A stretch of 64,000 nucleotides of DNA from Micromonospora sp. Llam0 (GTDB lineage Bacteria; Actinomycetota; Actinomycetes; Mycobacteriales; Micromonosporaceae): contig NZ_RJJY01000002.1 of the NCBI RefSeq assembly GCF_003751085.1, positions 1,488,001 through 1,552,000 of the forward strand, written 5' to 3'. The position numbers were made by a program, and so were the translations under genes. Within the stretch, counting starts at the first letter, position 1. Every line of letters starts with the position of its first letter. The notes beneath the pieces were generated by a model. That model had not been told where the DNA came from, made no database searches, and worked only from the letters and a program-made list of their open reading frames with translations. Below are positions 29,482-42,034 of this stretch, piece after piece.

Positions 29482-32076
29482 ATGGCCAACACACTCGCCG
29501 ACCACCTGCGGTCCCGCTCCGACGCGGAGCTGGGTGACCTGCTGCGCCTGCGTCCGGATCTGGTGGTGCCGGCGCCGACCGACATCGCCACGCTGGCCGC
29601 CCGGGCCCAGTCGCGGGTCTCCTCCGCCCGTGCCCTCGACGACCTGGACGAGTTCACCCTGCGGATCCTGGACGCCGCGCGACTGTGCCGGGAGCCGTCG
29701 GCCCGGGACGGTTCGGCCGCTACGGTCCACGCGGCCGGTTCGGCCGCTACGGTCGACCCAGCCGGTTCGGCCGACGCCGCCGTCGCCGCCGTCGAGTTGG
29801 ACGCGGTGCTGGCGATGGCCACCGCGCCGGGCAGCGGGGCGACCGCCACTCAGGTCCGCGCGGCGGTGGACCGGCTGCTGGCCCGCTGCCTGCTGTACGG
29901 GTCGGCCGGGCAGTTCCGGGTGGCCGGCGGGGTGGACGAGGCGAGTTCGCCGTACCCGGCAGGACTGGGCCGGCCCGCCGCCGACCTGGACGACCGGGTG
30001 GCGCGGCGGTGCGCCGACCCGGCCGCGTTGCGCCGCACGCTGCTCAGCGCCCCACCGTCGGCCCGGGCGGTGCTCGACCGACTCGCCGCCGGCCCACCGC
30101 TCGGCACGGTGACTACCGCCGCTGCCGTCCCGGCCGCCGGCGCTCAGGCCCGCGGGGCCCCGGCCGCCGCTGCCCCGGCCGCCCTCGGTCCGGGCGACGG
30201 GGTGAGCCCGGTGCGTTGGCTGGTCGAGGCCGGCCTGCTGGCGGTGGTCACCGACGCGCCGGCCACGGCCGGCAGCCAGGCCGTGGAATTGCCCCGCGAG
30301 GTCGGGCTGCTGCTGCGCCGGGACACCGGGCCGCTCGGCGCGCTGCGCCCCGACCCACCTGCGGCCGGTTCCGCCGAACGCGATCCGAAGGCGGTGGACT
30401 CGACCGGTGCCGGGCAGGCGATGGAGCTGGTCCGGCAGGCCGGCGCGCTGCTGGAGGCGTTGGCCGCCGAGCCGGCGCCGCTGCTGCGTACCGGCGGGAT
30501 CGGGGTGCGGGAGCTGCGCCGGCTGGCCCGCGCCGGTGGGGTCAGCGAGTCGCTGGCCGGGCTGCTGATCGAGGTCGGGTACGCCGCCGGGCTGCTCGGT
30601 GCCGCCGAACTGCCCGCCTCGGCCAGCCGCACCGCCGTCGACCAGCAGATCCTGCCGACCGGCAGCTACGACCAGTGGACCAACGAACCGGTGGCCCGGC
30701 GGTGGGAGCGGCTGGCCGGGGCGTGGCTGGCGATGACCCGGCGGGCCGGGTTGATCGGCCGACGGGACGACCGGGACCGGCCGATCACCGCGTTGTCGAC
30801 CGACGTGGAGCGGGCCGGCGCGCCGACGGTACGCCGTACCGTGCTGGGGGTGCTGGCCGGGTTGCCGCCGGGGGCCGCGCCGACCGCCGACGAAGTGCTC
30901 ACGCTGCTCGCCTGGCAGGCGCCACGGCGCAGCCGGGGCCGCGACGACCTGCACCGCGAGGTCCTCGACGAGGCGGCTCAGCTGGGCGTCACCGGGCTGG
31001 GCGTGTTGACCGGGTACGGCCGCTCGCTGCTCGCCGGGGAGGGCCGGGACGGTCGGGACACCGCGGCCGACGACGATCCGCTCGGCGTACGGGCCACCGA
31101 ACGGGAGCACCGAGGTGCGGCGTCGACGGTGGAACGCGCGCTGAACGACCTGCTGCCGTCCCCGGTGGACCACGTTCTGCTGCAGGCCGACCTGACCGTG
31201 GTGGTGCCCGGTCCGCCCGAGCCGGCCCTGGCTGCCGAGTTGGAGCTGGTCGCCGAGCCGGAGTCGACCGGGGCGGCCAGTGTGCACCGGGTCACGCCGG
31301 CGAGTGTGCGTCGGGCGTTGGACGCCGGCTACCAGGCGGCTGAGCTGCATGAGCTGTTCGCCCGGCGGTCCCGCACCCCGGTGCCGCAGGGCCTCACCTA
31401 CCTGATCGACGACTCAGCCCGTACCCATGGCGGGTTGCGCGCCGGATCGGCCGGCGGCTATCTGCGCAGCGACGACGAGGCGTTGCTGGCCACGGTGCTG
31501 GCCGACCGCCGGCTGGCCGCCCTGTCACTGCGTCGGCTGGCGCCGACGGTGCTGGTCTGCGTGGTGCCCGCCGGCCGGATGCTGGAGGCGCTGCGGCAGG
31601 CCGGCTACGCCCCGGTGCCGGAGGACGGCACCGGGGCCGCGCTGCGTACTGGCCGGCCACGGGCCCGGCGGGCACCGGTGCGGCATCCGGTGACGCTGCG
31701 CTCGGTCGATCCGCTGGCCGCGCCGAAACTGACCGCGCCCCGGATCAGCGGTCTGGTCGAGCAGCTGCGTCGGGGGGAGGCGGCGGCCCGGGCGGTACGG
31801 CGCACCCCCGGCCCGATCCGGGCGGCGAACGGGCAGGCGGTCGACGGGTTGGCGGCGGTGCAGGCGCACTCGCAGGCGCTGGCCGTGCTGCAGCAGGCGG
31901 TACGGGACAAGGCGCTGGTCTGGGTGGGCTACGTGGACGCGCACGGTGCCGCCGCTTCCCGACTGGTCCGTCCGGTGTCGATCGGCGGGGGTTACCTGCG
32001 GGCCGAGGACGAGCGGACCGAGACGCTGCACACCTTCGCGCTGCAGCGGGTGACCGCCGCAGTGGTGCACGACTGA
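29482..32076 (+). CDS. Helicase-associated domain-containing protein (XPB partner)
   Basis: This is an 864-residue protein of the actinobacterial family with a C-terminal helicase-like (Helicase_C_3) domain. It starts MANTLADHLRSRSDAELGDLL. An acidic/Ala-rich insert follows, then winged-helix-like regions. The final ~300 residues include the conserved VLLQADLTVVVPGPPEP and a C-terminal WYL-like segment (VWVGYVDAHGAAASRLVRP). From memory the homologue Rv0862c lies beside the XPB helicase Rv0861c and the two are thought to act together in repair. Here the XPB gene is 15 kb away, at 47060. No hairpin terminator is obvious after it. Confidence 0.85.
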   Translation: MANTLADHLRSRSDAELGDLLRLRPDLVVPAPTDIATLAARAQSRVSSARALDDLDEFTLRILDAARLCREPSARDGSAATVHAAGSAATVDPAGSADAAVAAVELDAVLAMATAPGSGATATQVRAAVDRLLARCLLYGSAGQFRVAGGVDEASSPYPAGLGRPAADLDDRVARRCADPAALRRTLLSAPPSARAVLDRLAAGPPLGTVTTAAAVPAAGAQARGAPAAAAPAALGPGDGVSPVRWLVEAGLLAVVTDAPATAGSQAVELPREVGLLLRRDTGPLGALRPDPPAAGSAERDPKAVDSTGAGQAMELVRQAGALLEALAAEPAPLLRTGGIGVRELRRLARAGGVSESLAGLLIEVGYAAGLLGAAELPASASRTAVDQQILPTGSYDQWTNEPVARRWERLAGAWLAMTRRAGLIGRRDDRDRPITALSTDVERAGAPTVRRTVLGVLAGLPPGAAPTADEVLTLLAWQAPRRSRGRDDLHREVLDEAAQLGVTGLGVLTGYGRSLLAGEGRDGRDTAADDDPLGVRATEREHRGAASTVERALNDLLPSPVDHVLLQADLTVVVPGPPEPALAAELELVAEPESTGAASVHRVTPASVRRALDAGYQAAELHELFARRSRTPVPQGLTYLIDDSARTHGGLRAGSAGGYLRSDDEALLATVLADRRLAALSLRRLAPTVLVCVVPAGRMLEALRQAGYAPVPEDGTGAALRTGRPRARRAPVRHPVTLRSVDPLAAPKLTAPRISGLVEQLRRGEAAARAVRRTPGPIRAANGQAVDGLAAVQAHSQALAVLQQAVRDKALVWVGYVDAHGAAASRLVRPVSIGGGYLRAEDERTETLHTFALQRVTAAVVHD

Positions 32077-32133
32077 CCGCGCGGCGACCCTCCGTGGTCG
32101 GGTCGGCCGGGTCGGCCGGGCTCCGACCGGGCG

Positions 32134-32394
32134 TCAGCCCGTGGGCCGGCCGTCGTGCCGGTGCCGGCGGGCCGCCTCGATCACCGACACCGTGAGCAGC
32201 AGCGCGAATCCGGTACCGAGCGCCTCACCCACCGAGTCGACGAAGCCCTGACGCAGCACCAGCCAGCCGAACAGGAACCAGCCGACAAGCAGGGTCGACG
32301 CGAACGCGTACCAGAACAACGTGGCGCGCGAGACCGACGACGGGTAGCTCCGGTCGGCCGGCCCTGGTCGATCCGCACTGTCGTTGACCGCCAT
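32134..32394 (-). CDS. Small two-span membrane protein of unknown function
   Basis: This 86-residue protein has two hydrophobic spans (about residues 24-46 and 55-74) and a basic His/Arg-rich C terminus. ATG 32394 has GGGAGG six bases upstream. It is convergent with the helicase-associated gene and sits at the left edge of the polysaccharide island. I recognise no family. Confidence 0.6.
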   Translation of the reverse strand: MAVNDSADRPGPADRSYPSSVSRATLFWYAFASTLLVGWFLFGWLVLRQGFVDSVGEALGTGFALLLTVSVIEAARRHRHDGRPTG

Positions 32395-32486
32395 GACCGC
32401 CTCCCGGCCCGATCGCTGCCCTTCGCTGTCTCCAGACTGGCAGGTCGGGGCGGGATCGGACAGTAACCGGCACCGGCCGACGTGTC

Positions 32487-32523
32487 CGGTGCCGGTGCGG
32501 GCCGGGGACCCGCACCGGCACCG
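32487..32523 (-). terminator. Hairpin terminator after the GH30 gene
   Basis: Perfect 15-bp inverted repeat CGGTGCCGGTGCGGG / CCCGCACCGGCACCG with a 7-nt loop, starting 6 bp beyond the stop of the leftward GH30 gene. No T-run, which is usual for GC-rich actinobacteria. Confidence 0.8.
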
Positions 32524-32529
32524 AGGGCC

Positions 32530-34251
32530 TCAGTGGGTGAGCACGACGGTGGAGATGCTGCGTGCGCCCACGTTGACGGTGACCTGCTGGCCGTTGACCG
32601 TCACCGACTGGCTGGCCGCGTTGGAGTACTGCGAGGTGAGGTAGTGCTCCGCCCGGGTGACGTTGCGCGGAGCCTGGACGACCGCACCGTTGACCGCGCT
32701 GTTCGACCGGTTGAGGATCACCAGGGTGGTCTTCCCGTCACCGGTGTAGGCGGTCACCTCCAGCGGTGACGCCTTGGAGCTCTTGGTCAGGGCGATTCGC
32801 TGGTAGCCGGGGCGAACGTACTTGGCGTACTGCGAGAACGCGTACCCGCGCTTGAGCGGCGCTCCCGCCGTGGTGCCGAAGGCCGACTCGCCGTCGCCGA
32901 TGAAGGAGTAGTACCGCTTGCCGTACCACCAGATGTAGGCGGTCCAGTTGGCCTCCATCGACCGGTGCACCGTACGCATGATGTCGTCGAGCGTCTCGTT
33001 CCAGACGGTCTGGTTGCTCGGGTTGCCCCAGATGTTCGAACCGCTTCCGTCCGCCTCGTGGAGGTTCCACTCGGTCATCCACACCGGCTTGCCGTGCTGG
33101 TTGGCCAGGTTGTACGGCCCCAGCCGGCCCGACGCCTCGGTGCCGTACAGGTGCCCGCCGATGTAGCCGATGTTGTTGCGGGCGGTCGCGTCGTTGAGGG
33201 TCGGATCGGTGTAGCTGTAGTTCAGGTTGACCGCCTCGGCGACCATCAGCTCGGTGTTCTGCACCCGCCACCCGTGGTCGCGGATGAAGTTGCGCAGTTC
33301 GGTACCGCTCCAGTCCATCGAGTCGTAGCTCGGGTGCCAGTCCGGCTCGTTCTGCACCGAGGTGACGTCGACCGTCACGCCCTGATTGCGCATGTACTGG
33401 ACATAGCTGTTCAGATGGTTGGCGTAGTCGTCGTAGTAGTCGGTCCGCAGCTTGCCGCCGTTGATCCGGCTGTTGTTGGTCTTCCATGCCGCCGGCGCCG
33501 TCCACGGTGACGCGAGGATCTTCACGTCGGAGCCGTACGACTTCGCCGTACGCAGCGCGTTGACCTGGACCGGCCACTCACCGGACTCCGGAGAGATCCC
33601 GGTTCGGATGATCGAAAGGCCCAGCTGGTTGGGGCCCAGCCCGACCATGGTCTGGGTCTCGGCCGTCGACCACGTGCCGCTGCCCCAGATCCAGGTGGCG
33701 GCACCGAAGCCGTCGACCGTCTGGTGTCGGGTGGCGCTGTTCACCGTGATGTCGGCCGGCCCGGTCGGAGGTGGCGTGGTCGGCGGCGCGGTGGTGGGTG
33801 GCGGTGCGGAGGTGGGCGGTGCGGTGGTCGGCGCGGTACCGCCGGTGCAGGCCACTCCGTTCAACGCGAAGCTGGTGGGAGCGGGATTGCCGCCGTTCCA
33901 CGACCCGTTGAAGCCGAACGACGTCGTGCCGTTGGTCGGGATGGCACCGTTGTAGCTGACGTTCCTGGCGGTCACCGCGGCACCGCTCTGGGTCAGCGTC
34001 GTGTTCCACGCCTGGGTGACGGTCTGGCCGGCCCCGAAGGACCAGGTGAGGGTCCAGCTGGTGAGTGGGTCACCGAGGTTGGTGATGGCGACGTTGGCGC
34101 CGAACCCACCCGGCCACTGCGACGACACCGTGTAGTCCACCGAGCATCCGGCGGCCGCGGCGGCTGGCGTCGCGGCGGCCACCGCGGCCGAGGCGAGCAG
34201 CACAGCACCGGCTGACGCCACCGCGGCGTTGATTCTCCACTTTTGTCTCAT
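32530..34251 (-). CDS. Secreted GH30 endo-xylanase (glucuronoxylanase type) with N-terminal CBM2
   Basis: This is a 573-residue secreted enzyme. It has a signal peptide (MRQKWR then a hydrophobic core, cleavage near AAAAA-GC at residue 34), a CBM2 (residues 35-137) with the paired Cys and surface Trp residues, a Thr/Pro linker (138-170), and a GH30 catalytic domain with a beta-sandwich end. The acid/base Glu lies in SVQNEPDWH (near 303) and the nucleophile Glu in WMTEWN (near 397). GH30_8 enzymes cut glucuronoxylan. Related GH10 and GH43 genes lie upstream on the same strand, but the GH10 hairpin suggests this gene has its own promoter in the roughly 75 bp before the start. Confidence 0.88.
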   Translation of the reverse strand: MRQKWRINAAVASAGAVLLASAAVAAATPAAAAAGCSVDYTVSSQWPGGFGANVAITNLGDPLTSWTLTWSFGAGQTVTQAWNTTLTQSGAAVTARNVSYNGAIPTNGTTSFGFNGSWNGGNPAPTSFALNGVACTGGTAPTTAPPTSAPPPTTAPPTTPPPTGPADITVNSATRHQTVDGFGAATWIWGSGTWSTAETQTMVGLGPNQLGLSIIRTGISPESGEWPVQVNALRTAKSYGSDVKILASPWTAPAAWKTNNSRINGGKLRTDYYDDYANHLNSYVQYMRNQGVTVDVTSVQNEPDWHPSYDSMDWSGTELRNFIRDHGWRVQNTELMVAEAVNLNYSYTDPTLNDATARNNIGYIGGHLYGTEASGRLGPYNLANQHGKPVWMTEWNLHEADGSGSNIWGNPSNQTVWNETLDDIMRTVHRSMEANWTAYIWWYGKRYYSFIGDGESAFGTTAGAPLKRGYAFSQYAKYVRPGYQRIALTKSSKASPLEVTAYTGDGKTTLVILNRSNSAVNGAVVQAPRNVTRAEHYLTSQYSNAASQSVTVNGQQVTVNVGARSISTVVLTH

Positions 34252-34325
34252 GCGCTTCCCCTGATCTGATGGACGGTCAACCGCATTGGGCTAGCCGGAA
34301 AGCCCGCCGGGAGGAACTGGTGCGG

Positions 34326-34365
34326 CTGGGCCGGTGCGGGCAGGACGGCCTCCGCACCGGCCCAG
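34326..34365 (-). terminator. Hairpin terminator after the GH10 gene
   Basis: Perfect 14-bp inverted repeat CTGGGCCGGTGCGG / CCGCACCGGCCCAG with a 12-nt loop, directly after the GH10 stop (34376). It separates the GH43-GH10 unit from the GH30 gene. Confidence 0.78.
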
Positions 34366-34375
34366 GGCTGGCTGC

Positions 34376-37833
<3,458 letters not shown>

Positions 37834-37917
37834 TGGAGTTCCTTTCCGGAAGGTGGTGCCGACGGCGCCGGGTATCCGGGCAGCAGGGTTCGGCGGAATC
37901 ACAAGTGGGGATGGGGC

Positions 37918-37958
37918 GGCGTCGACCACGGTGCAGGCTGGGCACCGTGGTCGACGCC
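37918..37958 (-). promoter_or_regulatory. Strong hairpin in the upstream region of the GH43-GH10 unit
   Basis: Perfect 17-bp inverted repeat GGCGTCGACCACGGTGC / GCACCGTGGTCGACGCC with a 7-nt loop (AGGCTGG). It lies 85-125 bp before the GH43 start. Depending on the transcription start it could be a leader hairpin that attenuates transcription, or a terminator for readthrough from the esterase gene. The choice is inference. Confidence 0.55.
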
Positions 37959-38164
37959 AGCAGACACCGGCACCGCCGGGCAGCCGCGTCGCACGGCGTG
38001 GCCCGGCACGCTAGACCGAGGTGGACGAGGCCTGCCCGCAGCGCTCGACGCCCGAGGCCCGGCTCGGAAGGCGCAGACGCTGCCGACGGCCACCCCCGGC
38101 CGACTCCCGACAAGGCCGGTGGATGTAGGTGGGGCGTGCCCTGAGCCCCACAGCAGGAGCATAG

Positions 38165-38180
38165 GTGTTATCGCTAACAC
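38165..38180. promoter_or_regulatory. LacI-type operator, site 1 upstream of GH43
   Basis: GTGTTATCGCTAACAC has perfect 6-bp arms around a central TCGC, with the CG centre typical of LacI-family operators. It is similar to a second site at 38298 (common form TGTTAnCGnTAACA). It lies 330 bp upstream of the GH43 start on the leftward strand. Confidence 0.55.
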
Positions 38181-38297
38181 GTTCAAGACATCGAGACAGT
38201 TTGATCTACAACCGGGGCGTTGTAACGATGCAATCGGGAATTATGCTTTCCCCTCATCGCTCCTCGGCCTACCGCCCATCCTCATCCGGTCGAGCTT

Positions 38298-38311
38298 TGT
38301 TTACGATAACA
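38298..38311. promoter_or_regulatory. LacI-type operator, site 2 upstream of GH43
   Basis: TGTTTACGATAACA matches the form TGTTAnCGnTAACA seen at 38166-38179 except at one symmetric position. The two sites are 132 bp apart, a spacing that would allow looping. It lies about 465 bp before the GH43 start. Confidence 0.5.
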
Positions 38312-38367
38312 AGGTTCGTTCGAACCGTTTCGACCACTGCTGTGGCCGGCGCCGGGCCGCAGACACG

Positions 38368-38413
38368 CGTGAGTCCCGTCGAAGGATTCGGAGATCCTTC
38401 GACGGGACTCACG
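38368..38413 (-). terminator. Hairpin terminator after the esterase gene
   Basis: Perfect inverted repeat with 20-bp arms (38368-38387 and 38394-38413) around a 6-nt loop (TCGGAG); the core is GTCCCGTCGAAGGAT. It lies 57 bp after the esterase stop on the leftward strand. It is the longest-stemmed terminator-like element in the island. Confidence 0.8.
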
Positions 38414-38469
38414 GTCGGGCGGTGCCCAGGCCGACCCGGACCCGGTTGCCCGGGTCCGGGTCCGCCGGT

Positions 38470-39792
38470 TCAGGAGGCGCTGTCGTTGCGCTGGCTGAGC
38501 AGCCACTTCAGGATGCTGCGGTCCTCGTACGTCGGACCGTAGGCGGCGTGGTAGTCGGGCAGCGAGAACGCGTCGTTCTCGTACTCGGTGTAGCGCACCA
38601 GGCCGGCGATCTCCTGCTCGCCCTTGCCCTGCGCCGCGTGCGCCGCCTGCAGCGCGTCACGGGAGTTGCGCCCCAACGAGATGTTCAGCAGGTGGTCGTT
38701 GACGCCGTGGGTGACGTACACCGGCATCTCCGCCTCGGCCACCGCGGCGGCCTGCGCCTCGTTGATCTGGAAACCACCGGTGATCAGGCCGGCGGCGAAC
38801 AGGTCCGGCCGCTGCTCGAACGCCGCCCAGGCCAGCTGGGATCCGTAGGAGACCGTGGTGGTGTAGATCCGGCTGGGGTCGACGCTGTACTCGTCGACGA
38901 ACTGGTCGATCAGCTTGATCAGCAGCTCGGCCTCGGCCGCCGCGCCGACCCGCTGGTTCTGCGGGGCGAGCACGATCACGTCCTCGTCGCTGCCGGTCCA
39001 CTTGCGCTCCAGCCAGGCCACGGCGGGAATGTCCGCCGCGATCTGTACCCCGGTGTTGTCCCCGTCGAAGCCCATGCCGTGGCCGGGCAGCACGACCATC
39101 AGCGGGTACCGCTTGGTCGGGTTGTAGTTCTTCGGCAGGTGGTAGTGGTACGGCAGCACCATGCCGCCGCTCAGGTACGAGCCGTAGGTGAACTCGTCGA
39201 CCAGTAGGTTCACCGGCTCCTCGGTCATCGCCCGGACCCGGTGCGGGGTGCCCGGAGCGAGTACCGGCCCCAGGCCGTTGCCGTTGCCCGGCTTGGCGTG
39301 GATCCGCTTGCGCTGGGTCAGCGTGGTCGGCAGGTCAGGGTTGACCTTGACGGTGCACAGGAAGGTCGGGCACTTCGAGACGATCACGGTCCAGCCGCCC
39401 GGGTCGGCCGGGTCGAGCTCGATGATCACGTACCGGCCGGTGACCGACCGCTGGTCGAACCGGGTGTGCGCCCGGCTGTTGGTGTAGACGTTGGTGATGG
39501 TCCGGTCGGCCATCTTGGTCAGGTCTTCGATCGGGTTGAACCGGAAGTTGTACACGGTGTCCGACACGGTGTAGGTGCTCGGGTCGATCGAGTCGGGGTT
39601 GACGATCTCGCCGTACTCGACCGCCACCGCGGAGACCCGCTGGCCGTAGGTGTAGACCTCGGTGATCGGGGTGATGCTCTGGATGCCGGTGGTGATGCCG
39701 CCGCCGTTGCCACCCTGAGCGTTCGCCGCCCCGGCGGTGCTCAGCACCGCGGCTGCGGCGAGCAGGGCCACCGCCTTCTTGCGAAGGGTCAT
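38470..39792 (-). CDS. Secreted alpha/beta-hydrolase esterase with Ig-like N-terminal domain
   Basis: This is a 440-residue secreted protein: signal peptide (MTLRKKAVALL..., cleavage near residue 25, ANAQG), an Ig-like domain (about 35-165) as in EstA-type esterases, then an alpha/beta-hydrolase. In the hydrolase part the oxyanion region is VVLPGHGMGFDGDN. The nucleophile elbow is TVSYGSQ (Thr replaces the first Gly of GxSxG), and the His may be in THGVNDH. Related enzymes are PHB-depolymerase-like or acetylxylan/feruloyl esterases. ATG 39792 has GGAAAGGA. A LacI-site palindrome lies 100 bp upstream, shared with the ABC operon. A longer open frame reaches 40755 but lacks similarity. Confidence 0.75.
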   Translation of the reverse strand: MTLRKKAVALLAAAAVLSTAGAANAQGGNGGGITTGIQSITPITEVYTYGQRVSAVAVEYGEIVNPDSIDPSTYTVSDTVYNFRFNPIEDLTKMADRTITNVYTNSRAHTRFDQRSVTGRYVIIELDPADPGGWTVIVSKCPTFLCTVKVNPDLPTTLTQRKRIHAKPGNGNGLGPVLAPGTPHRVRAMTEEPVNLLVDEFTYGSYLSGGMVLPYHYHLPKNYNPTKRYPLMVVLPGHGMGFDGDNTGVQIAADIPAVAWLERKWTGSDEDVIVLAPQNQRVGAAAEAELLIKLIDQFVDEYSVDPSRIYTTTVSYGSQLAWAAFEQRPDLFAAGLITGGFQINEAQAAAVAEAEMPVYVTHGVNDHLLNISLGRNSRDALQAAHAAQGKGEQEIAGLVRYTEYENDAFSLPDYHAAYGPTYEDRSILKWLLSQRNDSAS

Positions 39793-39891
39793 GCGTCCAT
39801 TCCTTTCCGCGCGAGCGCGTGTGCCCAGCCAGCGCTGCGGGTCGGGGGGTAGGGAGGGGGACCGGCAGTCGAACTGGGCGAGTAGATCGAC

Positions 39892-39917
39892 GCTAAACTG
39901 ATTTAGCTGAGCATGCT
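39892..39917. promoter_or_regulatory. LacI operator upstream of the esterase gene
   Basis: Perfect 16-bp inverted repeat GCTAAACTGATTTAGC, followed after one base by GAGCATGCT. The same palindrome plus GAGCATGCT recurs at 44446 upstream of the ABC operon: 25 of 26 bases match. It lies 100 bp before the esterase start. Confidence 0.72.
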
Positions 39918-40055
39918 CGCCGCGATCGGGCCGTGTCAAGACACCGGCCAGAAATCGGCTGGACATACAGTTGTTGCTGGTGGGACGGGGGATACCCGGT
40001 CTGCGCCCGACGCGGGACACCGGTCGGTGCCCGACAGGACACCTGGCCGGTGCCC

Positions 40056-41213
40056 TCAGTCCAGGCAGTCCCGCAACGCGGCGGTCAGCCGGTTGGCCCG
40101 GTCGTCGTCCGCCGCGCCCATCTGGTTCAGCACGTACCCGAACCCGACCCGGTAGCGGTCGTCGGCGAAGCCCAGATGCCCGCCCGCCCCGTCGTGACCG
40201 AAGCTGCGGTCGCCGAGCATCGGACGGATTCGGGGCGACCCGAGCAGGAAGCCGGTCCCCCAGCGCTGCCCGGCGTCCGGACCGCCGTACCGCTGCCGGC
40301 CCTGTGAGCGCACCACCACCGCGTCGTCCACCGAGGCGGTGGTCAGCAACGGTGGTCCGGCCACCGGCGCGACGCAGGCGGCGTACAGCCGGGCCAGGCC
40401 GGCGGCGGAGCTCACCCCACCGGCCCCGGGAACCTCGGCCGCCTGGACGGCCGGGTCGTTGAAGCTGACCAGGCCGGCGGCGTCCGCCGGGAAGTCGAAC
40501 GCGCCGCCCATGGTCAACGACCGCTCGCTGACCCGGTCCGGGTAGCTGACCGGGTTGTCCGGCGGCGCCAGCGTCCAGGCCACGCTGTCGCGCTCGGCGG
40601 CCGGCAGCCCGATCCAGGTCCGCAGGCCGAGCGGTCCGGCCAGGGTGTCGCGGAAGAACTTCCCGACCGGTACGCCGGTGACCCGCCGGATCACCTCGCC
40701 GACCAACCAGCCGTAGGTCAACGCGTGGTACGTGTACGCCGTACCCGGCTGCCACAGCGGGGTCTGCTCCTCGATCGCGGCGATCACCGGATCCCAGGCC
40801 AGCACCTGCTCGCGGGTCAGGTCACGGTCCAGCGCCGGCAGGCCGGCCCGGTGGGTGAACAGGTCGCGGACCACGATGTCGGCCTTGCCGTTACGCCCGA
40901 ACCCGGGCCAGTAGCGGGTGACCGGCGCGGCCAGGTCCAGCCGGCCGGACTGCACCAGCAGATAGGCGCAGACCGCCAGGATGCCCTTGGTGCAGGAGAA
41001 GACCACCGCCGGGGTGTCCCGATCCCAGACCCGGCCGGTACGCGGATCGGCGAGCCCGCCGTACAGATCGACCACCGGGCGGCCGTCGACGTAGACGGCC
41101 AGGCCGGCGCCGACCTCGCCCCGGGTGACGAAATTGTCCCGGAACACGTCGGCGACCCGGCCGAAGCCGTCGGCGACGTCGCCCTGGACGAGCGACTGGT
41201 TGGACACGGTCAC
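40056..41213 (-). CDS. Serine hydrolase (beta-lactamase / class C-like family)
   Basis: This is a 385-residue cytoplasmic serine hydrolase with the S-x-x-K motif in FSCTKG (near residue 72), YTYHALTYGWL near 161 in place of the usual Y-x-N, and HDGAGGHLGF near 350 as the third motif. The family includes esterases and peptidases that are not beta-lactamases. No signal peptide is seen. GTG 41213 overlaps the stop of the upstream ABC permease by GTGA, so it is the last gene of the ABC operon. It may deacylate or de-esterify an imported oligosaccharide, which is inference. Confidence 0.8.
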   Translation of the reverse strand: MTVSNQSLVQGDVADGFGRVADVFRDNFVTRGEVGAGLAVYVDGRPVVDLYGGLADPRTGRVWDRDTPAVVFSCTKGILAVCAYLLVQSGRLDLAAPVTRYWPGFGRNGKADIVVRDLFTHRAGLPALDRDLTREQVLAWDPVIAAIEEQTPLWQPGTAYTYHALTYGWLVGEVIRRVTGVPVGKFFRDTLAGPLGLRTWIGLPAAERDSVAWTLAPPDNPVSYPDRVSERSLTMGGAFDFPADAAGLVSFNDPAVQAAEVPGAGGVSSAAGLARLYAACVAPVAGPPLLTTASVDDAVVVRSQGRQRYGGPDAGQRWGTGFLLGSPRIRPMLGDRSFGHDGAGGHLGFADDRYRVGFGYVLNQMGAADDDRANRLTAALRDCLD

Positions 41214-42034
41214 CCCTTCACCGACCCCTGCAGCAGGGCCTTGATGAACTGCCGCTGGAAGATCAGGAAGACGATCAGCGTCGGGGTGAGGATCAGCAGC
41301 GACCCGGCGCACAGCAGCACCTGGTCGGTGCCCCACTGCCCCTGGAAGGCGCCGAGCGCTCCGGCCATGGTCCGCTTGGTGCTGTCGTCGACGAGCACGA
41401 TGGCCAGCAGGAACTGGTTCCACGTCCAGAGGAACAGCAGGATGGTCAGCGAGGCGATCGCCGGCCGGGCCAGCGGCAGATGGATCCGCCAGAACAGCTG
41501 CCAGGTGCTGCTGCCGTCGACCCGGGCGGCCTCGGACAACTCGGCCGGCACGTTGATGAAATGGGTACGCATCCAGAACACGCCGAACGGCATGAAGAGC
41601 CCGATCAGCGGCAGGATGATCGCCCACCGGGTGTTCAGCAGCCCGAAGTCCTGGATCTGGTAGTACAGCGGGGTGATCACCGCCTCGAACGGCATGGTCA
41701 GGCCGAGCAGGAAGAAGACGAAGACGAACCGGGCACCGGGGATCTTCAGGTGGCCGAGACCGAAGCCGGCCATGGTGGCGATCACCACGGCGACCGGCAC
41801 CACCCCGGCGACGATCAGGCCGCTGGACTTGAGCAGCGCGCCCATGTTGGCCACGGTGAAGGCGTCGGCGAAGTTGCCCCACTGCGGGTCGGACGGCCAG
41901 GTCAACCCGGTCGGCACCGTGCCGCGGGGTTGCAGCGCCGCCGACAGCATGCTCACGAACGGCAGCAGGGTGACCAGGACGAGCAGGATCAGGAAGACCC
42001 GCCCGGTCACCTGCTCGCTGCGGCTGAGCCTCAT
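41210..42034 (-). CDS. Carbohydrate ABC transporter permease (MalG/AraQ type)
   Basis: This 274-residue protein has six membrane spans. The EAA loop is visible: ELSEAARVDGSSTWQLFWRIHLPLARPA (near residues 158-185), which contacts the ATPase. It is coupled by ATGA to the upstream permease gene. No ATPase gene lies in the operon; actinobacteria often use one shared MsiK-type ATPase for such importers. Confidence 0.93.
   Translation of the reverse strand: MRLSRSEQVTGRVFLILLVLVTLLPFVSMLSAALQPRGTVPTGLTWPSDPQWGNFADAFTVANMGALLKSSGLIVAGVVPVAVVIATMAGFGLGHLKIPGARFVFVFFLLGLTMPFEAVITPLYYQIQDFGLLNTRWAIILPLIGLFMPFGVFWMRTHFINVPAELSEAARVDGSSTWQLFWRIHLPLARPAIASLTILLFLWTWNQFLLAIVLVDDSTKRTMAGALGAFQGQWGTDQVLLCAGSLLILTPTLIVFLIFQRQFIKALLQGSVKG

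Noticed and set aside
39936..40052. CACCGGCCAG / CTGGCCGGTG inverted repeat spread over about 110 bp
   Set aside because: The arms are short and far apart in very GC-rich DNA, so chance pairing is likely.
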